This document shows, piece by piece, positions 16,780 to 22,444 of a stretch of 22,444 nt of DNA. Below the pieces are notes generated by a model that saw only the letters and a list, made by a program, of their open reading frames with translations, was not told where the DNA came from and ran no database searches. A program made the translations under genes and the position numbers. Source of the DNA: Candidatus Kapaibacterium sp. (lineage in GTDB: Bacteria > Bacteroidota > Ignavibacteria > Palsa-1295); the NCBI GenBank assembly GCA_025450975.1, contig JANWLI010000030.1:1-22444 (forward strand), given 5' to 3'. Position 1 is the first letter of the stretch. Every line of letters starts with the position of its first letter.

Positions 16780-18285
16780 ATGATGCGTTCGGTTACCGTT
16801 TTCTGCGTTGTGCTCGCCATTACATTTTCCTCTGCAGTATTCGCTCAGGCATTCGATCAGGGAGGGGTATCGACGCTCCGGCCTCTGAAACCCGATGCAG
16901 GCGTACTCATCGACTATCTTGTTGGCGACAGTTCGCTCATTGGCAACGTCATCGATCTCAAACGTCTGAAATTCCGTTTCGAGCCACTCGAGCATCCAAT
17001 GCTCGATACGCCGATCGTCGAAGCCGATTCGAGCGGCGATACAACGATCTTCGAGATCAGCAATCGCATCAAGAAGTGGCTTGGCCAGAAAGATTTTTCC
17101 TTCATTATTCCCGATCCACCATCGGAACGACTCTTTTCGTACATCGAGTCATTCTCGATGCTCGACTTCAACCGTGTCAACGGATTCTTCCTTGGCATTG
17201 GCAGAACACGCTACTATAATTACGGCCGCTACGATGAGTTCGGTGTCAAAGGCGGCATCGGATATGGGTTCGAAGATAAGAAGGGACAGAACTTCATTGG
17301 AGCTGAATATCGTATCCCACTCCAATCAGTAACGTCCGGCAACAACGAGCCTGTGCATCGCATGTTCCGTGCAACGCCGACACTTGCTCTTGGTGCTGAA
17401 TACCATAACATCACCTCAACGGAAGATTACTGGCGCGCAGGGCGTATCGAGAATGCAACCTATGCATTCTTTGCCCGCGAGGACTTCCGCGATTACTTTA
17501 AGATGAAAGGTTGGGCAGCACATCTTGCATACCGGCCGAAGCGCATCATGGAAGGGCGTGTCGAATTCCGCAGCGATGAGTATTTCTCAAAACCGCAGCT
17601 TGTCTACCGCGGCAGATGGGGAGGGAATAAAGTGTTGCCGGTAAATCCGGAAATTACCGAAGGCCGCATGAACTCGTTCGTCGGGACCTTCCACTATGAA
17701 GATGCTTTTCAGGAAGGTGTCTCTACAAAAGATATTTTCGGCGATAACGTCACGATCAATATTATGAAGGGTCGTGCGTACATGTTCCAGGTCGAGTTTG
17801 GTAACCAAACGAAGCTCGATTCATCGTTCATCCGTTACATCCTCGATGTGCGCAACTTTACGCCGATCATCGAAGGCCTCAACTTTGATACGCGCCTTCG
17901 CTATGAAGCTTCTTCGGGTGCTGCTCCGTTACAAAAACTCCAGTACCTCGGCGGACCTTCGTCGTTGCCTGCGTATAAGAACAAAGTCTTTGCCGGTAAC
18001 CGGATGGTCCTGATCAATACCGAACTGCGTTTGAATCTCGCCCTGCTCTCGAGTATCTTTGGAGCAGATGACGCGCAGCTGCTGCTGAAGAACGACTTCG
18101 GCTTCCTGACAACGGCTGCTGAAAATAGTCCATTCTCTGGCCTCGGCGATTTCGAATTCGGCAAAGTGATCTACAACATAGGCATCGGCCTTGGCAACAC
18201 AGAAGGCGGCGAATTGGGAGTGAGCTGGCGCACGGATATCAGCGAATCGCCTCGCTTCTTCATTCGCTGGAACAGACCCTTCTAA
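16780..18285 (+). CDS. Outer-membrane beta-barrel protein (surface antigen/Omp85-like) closing the polysaccharide operon
   Basis: The 501-residue product has a signal peptide (about 1–22, cleavage VFA|Q), a soluble part to about 120, then a beta-barrel with alternating strands from FNRVNGFFLGIG (130–141) to the C-terminal aromatic ending FFIRWNRPF. The stretch YLGGPSSLPAY (about 389–399) and FAGNRMVLINTELRLNL (404–420) match the C-terminal barrel strands of Omp85/DUF5686-type surface-antigen proteins. No POTRA domain is recognisable. It lies 57 bases after the polymerase gene, before the terminator, so it is probably in the same transcript. A role in polysaccharide passage or attachment at the outer membrane is an inference from position. 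A GTG at 16747 would add 11 residues before the signal peptide and is less likely. Confidence 0.82.
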   Translation: MMRSVTVFCVVLAITFSSAVFAQAFDQGGVSTLRPLKPDAGVLIDYLVGDSSLIGNVIDLKRLKFRFEPLEHPMLDTPIVEADSSGDTTIFEISNRIKKWLGQKDFSFIIPDPPSERLFSYIESFSMLDFNRVNGFFLGIGRTRYYNYGRYDEFGVKGGIGYGFEDKKGQNFIGAEYRIPLQSVTSGNNEPVHRMFRATPTLALGAEYHNITSTEDYWRAGRIENATYAFFAREDFRDYFKMKGWAAHLAYRPKRIMEGRVEFRSDEYFSKPQLVYRGRWGGNKVLPVNPEITEGRMNSFVGTFHYEDAFQEGVSTKDIFGDNVTINIMKGRAYMFQVEFGNQTKLDSSFIRYILDVRNFTPIIEGLNFDTRLRYEASSGAAPLQKLQYLGGPSSLPAYKNKVFAGNRMVLINTELRLNLALLSSIFGADDAQLLLKNDFGFLTTAAENSPFSGLGDFEFGKVIYNIGIGLGNTEGGELGVSWRTDISESPRFFIRWNRPF

Positions 18286-18304
18286 TCATTAATCGTTTTT
18301 CACG

Positions 18305-18337
18305 AAAGCCGCTACAGCCTTGCTGCAGCGGCTTTTT
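18305..18337 (+). terminator. Rho-independent terminator of the polysaccharide operon
   Basis: AAAGCCGCT (18305–18313) pairs with AGCGGCTTT, the inner CAGC/GCTG also pairs, and a run of five T follows. It begins 19 bases after the stop of the barrel gene. Confidence 0.93.
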
Positions 18338-18439
18338 CGTTTGTGACAAATTTCTCATCGTCAAACGCGTCACGCCTGATAATGCGTAAGGCGTTGTCTC
18401 CTCATCATTGACACACTTACTTTCTTTGAGGATACACAA

Positions 18440-20107
18440 ATGAAACACTTCACTATGAAACATCAGCTACCGTATTACTTCAGCTTGTGCTTCGTGCTGT
18501 TACTACTCGGAGCACAAGCTGGATTCGGACAAGTTACCGTAAACTTCGTAATGAGTCCGAGACCATCTCCGTATCTATCCGACTGGGAGCAGCGTCACGA
18601 AACTGCGCAGCTCACGGTCACGAACAACGATCCATACGCGGAGACCGTAATCCGCATTCAAGCATCGGTTTCTCGTAACGGCGAAATCGTCGCACGGACG
18701 AAGCAGCAGTCGATGCCAGTCCTACAACTGCACCGCGGTCAGAATACCTTCATTGCAGTGAACATCTTTCCACTGGCGGCAGTCGAATTTGTCGGTGGCA
18801 TCGATAAATCAGCGCAGCGTCTTGGAAAATTGCCCGAAGGCAACTACAGTATCTGTGTACAACTCACCGATATCGAAACCGGAGCAGTGATCGCCGATGC
18901 CGGATGTCAGAGCTTCCTCGTTCTCGATGTTCGCCCGCCGCAGCTTATCGCGCCTGGCATTCCGGCTACGCTGTGGCATGATCGGGAGCGACATGAGCAT
19001 GCAACACTTGACACGCGTGAGCTTGCGGGCCCAACGATATTTCAGTGGCTCCCCGCAACACCGGTTGCGGAAACTCCGCGCTATATCTTCCGCCTGTTTC
19101 CCGTCGAGCCAGAGCAAGATCCGAATACCGTCACCAATAGCGCACGCCCGTTGTATGAAATGATATCGCTCAGTCCGCAGCTGGCGCTTACGCAGATCCA
19201 TGGCAATGGTACCGGACTCGCATGGAATATCCAGGCAATTGACGGTGCAGGCCGGCCAGTCGGAGCAAATAACGGAATGAGCGAGACATTCTACATTCCG
19301 CTTAGCGAGGAAAATCAAATTCGTAGCACGTTTGATGCATGGGTTGATCTTTCCGATCGTCACGATCATGTACCGCAGAAGGCACGCTATTCAACCGTCG
19401 CTGAATTCCGTGCAAGCATAGCACGCGTCGAAAGCATGTCGTCAGGCATCAAGGCCTATCTCGATACGCTCAAGAATGGCCAGCCCAATAAGCGTGGCCG
19501 TACAGAGCAGCTTATTGCTGTTGCGCGCCGCATCCTGCAGAAGATCGATAAGGGCGACATTCCCGGAGCTGTCTACGATGTCTTTCACTTCGATTCGAAG
19601 ACCTTCTCACTCATCAGCTACATCATGAAGGCCGAGATGGCAGGCGATATCTCGTCGCAGCGCGTCACGGACATCGTCTCCGTCATCGAAGTACCGCCGA
19701 TCCCGGCCCAGGGTTTTGAGCCACCGCTCATTCCGGCAGTGAAGATCGATACCCCGAAAGCATGCGTCTGCAACCCGAAGGTGAAGATCAGAGTCACGTG
19801 GACGTATATCGCGCCCTGTGGCAACTACTCACGCACGACCAACGGCTATGCTGCCAACAATACGCTCAGCAATATGAGCCGAGGCACGATGTATAAATTT
19901 ACCCCCGAAGTTTCCGGCTGTCCGCATGCAGGACATTGGACGTCCGTCGTGAATGCACCTGCCGGCGCAAGCTACGGCCACAGTACCGGTAGTGACGGAT
20001 CTGTCACACTGCTCTCGGAATCCGGAGGCACGTACACCGTGACCTTCACCTGGAATTGCCCCTGCGGCCCGAAAGCATCCGAAACATTCACGATCAACTT
20101 TAAATAA
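18440..20107 (+). CDS. Secreted TANFOR-like protein with a six-cysteine C-terminal domain
   Basis: A 555-residue secreted protein of unknown function. Signal peptide about 1–30 (LCFVLLLLGAQAGFGQ). Residues 31–172 resemble the TANFOR-type N-terminal domain of Bacteroidota secreted proteins: VTVNFVMSPRPSPYLSDWE, later LPEGNYSICVQLTD and AGCQSFLVLDVRPPQLIAPG, with the cysteine pair C139/C156. The middle (about 180–430) is mixed, with a helical part around 325–400. The C-terminal domain (about 438–555) is a predicted beta-sandwich with two CxC motifs at its ends (C442/C444, C540/C542) plus C460 and C494. There is no T9SS sorting domain. A GAGG ribosome site eight bases before the ATG at 18440 supports that start over the ATG at 18455. 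The next gene follows after 12 bases, so the two form one unit. Domain naming is from memory of the family pattern. Confidence 0.75.
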   Translation: MKHFTMKHQLPYYFSLCFVLLLLGAQAGFGQVTVNFVMSPRPSPYLSDWEQRHETAQLTVTNNDPYAETVIRIQASVSRNGEIVARTKQQSMPVLQLHRGQNTFIAVNIFPLAAVEFVGGIDKSAQRLGKLPEGNYSICVQLTDIETGAVIADAGCQSFLVLDVRPPQLIAPGIPATLWHDRERHEHATLDTRELAGPTIFQWLPATPVAETPRYIFRLFPVEPEQDPNTVTNSARPLYEMISLSPQLALTQIHGNGTGLAWNIQAIDGAGRPVGANNGMSETFYIPLSEENQIRSTFDAWVDLSDRHDHVPQKARYSTVAEFRASIARVESMSSGIKAYLDTLKNGQPNKRGRTEQLIAVARRILQKIDKGDIPGAVYDVFHFDSKTFSLISYIMKAEMAGDISSQRVTDIVSVIEVPPIPAQGFEPPLIPAVKIDTPKACVCNPKVKIRVTWTYIAPCGNYSRTTNGYAANNTLSNMSRGTMYKFTPEVSGCPHAGHWTSVVNAPAGASYGHSTGSDGSVTLLSESGGTYTVTFTWNCPCGPKASETFTINFK

Positions 20108-20119
20108 GGAGTCACGAAT

Positions 20120-21166
20120 ATGAAACGCACATTTTTACTTACGCTTGCACTCATCGCACTTATTGCCGGGACAAGCAGTGCTCAATCGCAGATAAAGCCG
20201 AAGGTACAGATCATGGTTGACAATAGCGGCAGCATGCTTTGGACCCTCGAAACACTTGTCGAGCGCAAGGTGCTTTTTACGACGCTTAATCTGAATTCGA
20301 TCTATCCGCGCACCGACTGTGTATTCGTTAATATATCGATCCTGGATACACAATCGGACCAACCGCCGGTACCCTTCGCTTCAGGATTTGCCGGCCTTGA
20401 TAAGGGAGCGAACAACATCGGCATCTACCTTCCGCCGATCGGTAAAAACAATACGCTCAGTGGTCCGAAATCCGCGCAGCAGTTGTTCGAGGAGGGACTC
20501 ATTATCGTCAACCGTTCGGTCCAACAATTGGAAGTAGCACTTGACGACGTGAAGCCCGTTGTCGAGAAGCTGCTGGGAGGACGTTTGCAGATGGAGCTGA
20601 CCATTCATAAGAATGCAAAGACCCTACTGAAGCAGGTCGTGCCGATTCGTGTTGAATCCGTTGGTTCTTACAGTGAGCAGGTTGAGCATCTTCTCGATAT
20701 GCTCGAAGAAGCTGGAGCAGTACAGCCAGAGCTTACGCCAAACGATTCGACAAAGCCCGAGCGTCCGCTGATCCCTGCTGATCGCCGCACGGTGCCGATC
20801 GAAGAACTTGGCCGTGATACTGCAACGATACCTCCGGTGAAACCCGAGCTCTGCGGACATAAAGTGCGCGAGTTCGTCCGTCGCGAAGTGGGGGAGTGGA
20901 CACGCAAAGACAGAGTCGATAGCGATATGTCACTTGATAAGCCCCTCCGCCCGGCTGCCAAGAGCGACATCACCTGGACGCGCGAGATCCGGACGGTCTA
21001 TAGTGCGAGGACCTGTGTGCTGCCAAGGGGCCATGCAGGTGCCCATAAGTACGGCCCTGCTGTTGAGGAAACCGATGTAAAGGTCGTTGAAGAGACACTG
21101 ACATACTGGGAAGGGCAGGACCAAGTGCCCCCAAAAGATCACTGGACAGACCGGCTACCGAGATAA
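20120..21166 (+). CDS. Secreted protein with DxSxS (vWA-like) motif and Cys/His-rich C-terminal part; function unknown
   Basis: The 348-residue product has a clear signal peptide (MKRTFLLTLALIALIAGTSS, cleavage near AQ). Just after it, KVQIMVDNSGSML (28–40) looks like strand 1 and the DxSxS metal site (D34, S36, S38) of a von Willebrand A domain, but the later hallmarks of that fold cannot be recognised, so this may be a reduced, divergent or coincidental match. Residues 110–200 are helical and charged. A proline-rich link (200–243) leads to a C-terminal part with LCGH (C245, H247) and TCVLPRGHAGAHKYG (C299, H305, H309), arranged like a metal-binding knuckle. An AAGGAG ribosome site precedes the ATG by eight bases, and the gap to the upstream gene is 12 bases. 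The partner of the TANFOR-like protein by position. Confidence 0.7.
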   Translation: MKRTFLLTLALIALIAGTSSAQSQIKPKVQIMVDNSGSMLWTLETLVERKVLFTTLNLNSIYPRTDCVFVNISILDTQSDQPPVPFASGFAGLDKGANNIGIYLPPIGKNNTLSGPKSAQQLFEEGLIIVNRSVQQLEVALDDVKPVVEKLLGGRLQMELTIHKNAKTLLKQVVPIRVESVGSYSEQVEHLLDMLEEAGAVQPELTPNDSTKPERPLIPADRRTVPIEELGRDTATIPPVKPELCGHKVREFVRREVGEWTRKDRVDSDMSLDKPLRPAAKSDITWTREIRTVYSARTCVLPRGHAGAHKYGPAVEETDVKVVEETLTYWEGQDQVPPKDHWTDRLPR

Positions 21167-21227
21167 AAGTATGGCACCGGTGAGTCTGCTGGGACACATA
21201 CATCTGTCCGTCCCTCAAGCCTCAAAA

Positions 21228-21258
21228 GAACCTGCCCTTCGAGAGAAAGGGCAGGTTC
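21228..21258 (+). terminator. Long perfect hairpin after the secreted pair, probable terminator
   Basis: GAACCTGCCCTT (21228–21239) pairs with AAGGGCAGGTTC (21247–21258), a perfect 12-pair stem with a seven-base loop, 62 bases after the stop. On the plus strand the following bases are GCCGG then TTTAG, so the U-tract is poor; on the minus strand TTTTGAGG follows. It may act in either direction. Confidence 0.65.
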
Positions 21259-21549
21259 GCCGGTTTAGAATATGATTCTCGGCATCTTTAATAATCAGGA
21301 TATGTCATATAAATGCTTTTACGCCATATTTTTCTTTCATAATATGTGCTATATGTCTCATAAGCCTGTCCCACTCTAAACCAAGCTAAGAAAAGGAAGC
21401 TAGCGGCAATGTGGTGCACAATTAAAATGTTGTATTACAATGACTTGCGAGGCAAAAACCGGCTTATGGGAAATGATGGTAGGCCTCTGACTTCATTAAG
21501 AATTGCCTTAAATTTTGCGAAAGTGTAACAAAAGGGCCTATAGTTTTGT
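21259..21549. other. AT-rich intergenic region before the T9SS cargo gene
   Basis: No gene is recognisable. The region is clearly more AT-rich than its flanks and contains two loose copies of a TATGTC…CATAA motif near 21301 and 21353. It may hold upstream promoter elements for the gene at 21602. An open frame from 21515 runs into that gene but lacks a signal peptide at its start. Confidence 0.5.
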
Positions 21550-21557
21550 ATATTTGT
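21550..21557 (+). promoter_or_regulatory. TAnnTTTG promoter element (Bacteroidota-type -7 box)
   Basis: TATATTTG matches the Bacteroidota -7 consensus TAnnTTTG exactly and lies 45 bases before the ATG at 21602, leaving a normal 5' leader. A TTTG at 21515–21518 is too far upstream to be the usual -33 partner, and no better one was seen at the usual spacing, so the match rests on the -7 box alone. Confidence 0.5.
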
Positions 21558-21601
21558 ACGAACTCTCTCTCGACGAAATCAAACAATCGAAGGGAAAATA
21601 C

Positions 21602-22126
21602 ATGAACATTCGTGGATTACTGATCGCCGGAACGTGTCTTGTGCTGTCTGCAACAGCAGGCTTTGCGCAATACTCGATCCGTTCGAGCGTAATTGGCAGC
21701 GGTGGAGCTGTGATGTCTAACGGTACGTACTCAATGAATGGTACGATCGGCCAGGCAGTAACAGGTCCGACTAGTAATGCGACTTATACGACGAACCAGG
21801 GCTTCTGGCATGGCGCCAGCGGCACAACTGGCGACGTAAAGCCCATTCCTGGTAACACTGCAGGTTATGATCTCGAGCAGAACTTCCCGAATCCTTTCAA
21901 CCCGTCAACGATCATACGATTCTCCATTCCGGAGCGTGTGAAAGTAACCTTACGCGTACTGAATCTCCTCGGAGAAGAAGTATGGCGCGAGATCGACGGC
22001 GAGATGATGGATGCGGGTAAGTATGAAGTCGATTTTATTGCGAAAGGATTGCCTTCGGGCACCTACGTATATCGACTTGAGGCAGGTAACTTCGTCAAGT
22101 CTAAAAAGATGGTGCTTTCGAAGTAA
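21602..22126 (+). CDS. Small secreted protein with T9SS C-terminal sorting domain (type A)
   Basis: The 174-residue product has a signal peptide (1–22, GFAQ cleavage). Residues 24–70 form a short repeat-type domain seen in many secreted proteins (SSVIGSGGAVMSNGTYSMNG, TIGQAV, TNQGFW). Residues 90–174 are a type A T9SS sorting domain: YDLEQNFPNPFNPSTIIRFS, then VTLRVLNLLGEEV, and PSGTYVYRLEAGNF ending KKMVLSK. In T9SS organisms this domain directs passage through the outer membrane and is then removed or anchored. So little is left besides leader and tag that the mature protein would be only about 65 residues. Start: ATG 21602 gives the signal peptide; the upstream in-frame extension to 21515 does not. 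No T9SS machinery gene is in the window. Confidence 0.9.
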   Translation: MNIRGLLIAGTCLVLSATAGFAQYSIRSSVIGSGGAVMSNGTYSMNGTIGQAVTGPTSNATYTTNQGFWHGASGTTGDVKPIPGNTAGYDLEQNFPNPFNPSTIIRFSIPERVKVTLRVLNLLGEEVWREIDGEMMDAGKYEVDFIAKGLPSGTYVYRLEAGNFVKSKKMVLSK

Positions 22127-22181
22127 TCCTCTCCCGCGATACCGATTTCGACGAGAGTATATAAAATTACTCAACTCTGAC

Positions 22182-22212
22182 CAACCCTGCCGATCCGGTG
22201 GGGTTGTTTTTT
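22182..22212 (+). terminator. Rho-independent terminator after the T9SS cargo gene
   Basis: CAACCC (22182–22187) pairs with GGGTTG (22201–22206), an inner CCG/CGG also pairs, and six T follow at 22207–22212. Confidence 0.88.
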
Positions 22213-22236
22213 CTAAAGTATTTGTTTGGTGGATAC

Positions 22237-22444
22237 GTGGACCTGAACCTTCCTGTCATCGTCAATAAGATCGTCAATACACCGCTCGGCGAGTTGCCGC
22301 AGCGTGTTGCCCGTGGTATTCGCCATAAGGTGTTCGAGTATCCCGTCCATATTATTGTCAATACCGTTACTGCCTGCAACCTCACCTGCGAGCATTGCTT
22401 CATTACCAACTACGGTATCGAGATCCCCGATGCAAAGACGAACA
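22237..22444 (+). CDS. Radical SAM protein, N-terminal part (cut by window end)
   Basis: From the GTG at 22237 the frame stays open to the end of the window (69 codons). It reads DLNLPVIVNKIVNTPLGELP, then VFEYPVHIIVNTVTACNLTC followed by EHCF: the CxxxCxxC motif (C47, C51, C54) that binds the [4Fe-4S] cluster of radical SAM enzymes, on the usual first beta-strand. The rest of the barrel is outside, so the reaction is unknown; SPASM/PqqE-like or MoaA-like enzymes begin in a comparable way. A GGTGGA ribosome-like site lies just ahead of the GTG; a TTG at 22222 is an alternative start. It follows a terminator, so it begins a new transcript. Confidence 0.85.
   Translation, partial: MDLNLPVIVNKIVNTPLGELPQRVARGIRHKVFEYPVHIIVNTVTACNLTCEHCFITNYGIEIPDAKTN

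Noticed and set aside
18408..18436. TTGACA plus GATACA as a sigma-70 promoter before the TANFOR-like gene
   Set aside because: The transcription start would fall at or after the start codon, and the -10 match is poor. The same TTGACAC near 4903 also has no suitable -10 box.
21359..21468. CATAAGCC … GGCTTATG inverted repeat in the gap before the T9SS cargo gene
   Set aside because: Eight-base arms about 94 bases apart are expected by chance in a region of this length.
22011..22409. Open frames on both strands over the window's right end
   Set aside because: They overlap the T9SS cargo gene, a terminator and the radical SAM start in other frames and show no family pattern.

Overview
The window looks like a chromosomal segment of a bacterium from the Bacteroidota–Chlorobiota assemblage, most plausibly an Ignavibacteria/Kapabacteria-type lineage. 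The evidence is a type IX secretion (T9SS) sorting domain at the end of the gene at 21602–22126, a TAnnTTTG promoter element in front of it, a TANFOR-like secreted protein, few strong Shine-Dalgarno sites and frequent GTG/TTG starts. The lineage is inferred from these features; there is no rRNA to test it.

Layout. (1) 1–1680, minus strand: a MacB-type ABC permease (cut by the window edge) and its MacA-type adaptor, a tripartite efflux/export module. (2) 1803–2765, plus: NAD kinase. (3) 2766–7297, plus: a more AT-rich stretch with a cytoplasmic TPR/coiled-coil/LuxR-HTH regulator, a 475-bp non-coding region rich in hairpins, and a 758-residue secreted protein with about 17 GGG-x-x-N repeats, closed by a clear terminator. 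(4) 7439–9289, minus: phosphatidate cytidylyltransferase (CdsA) overlapping an upstream CPBP-family intramembrane protease. (5) 9471–18337, plus: a tightly packed Wzx/Wzy-type polysaccharide operon: SLBB export protein, Wzz/GumC-like chain-length protein, one GT4 glycosyltransferase, flippase, O-antigen polymerase/ligase and an outer-membrane beta-barrel, ending in a terminator. (6) 18440–21258, plus: two adjacent secreted proteins, one TANFOR-like with six C-terminal cysteines and one with a metal-site-like DxSxS motif and a Cys/His tail. (7) 21602–22126: a small T9SS cargo protein. (8) 22237–22444: the start of a radical SAM enzyme, cut by the window end.

Most of the window serves the cell envelope: lipid precursor synthesis, efflux, exopolysaccharide assembly and several secreted proteins. 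The least explained parts are the repeat protein with its structured 5' leader and adjacent regulator, the secreted pair at 18440–21166, and the very short polysaccharide operon, which has one glycosyltransferase and no visible initiating enzyme. No tRNA, rRNA, CRISPR array, transposase or integrase was found.
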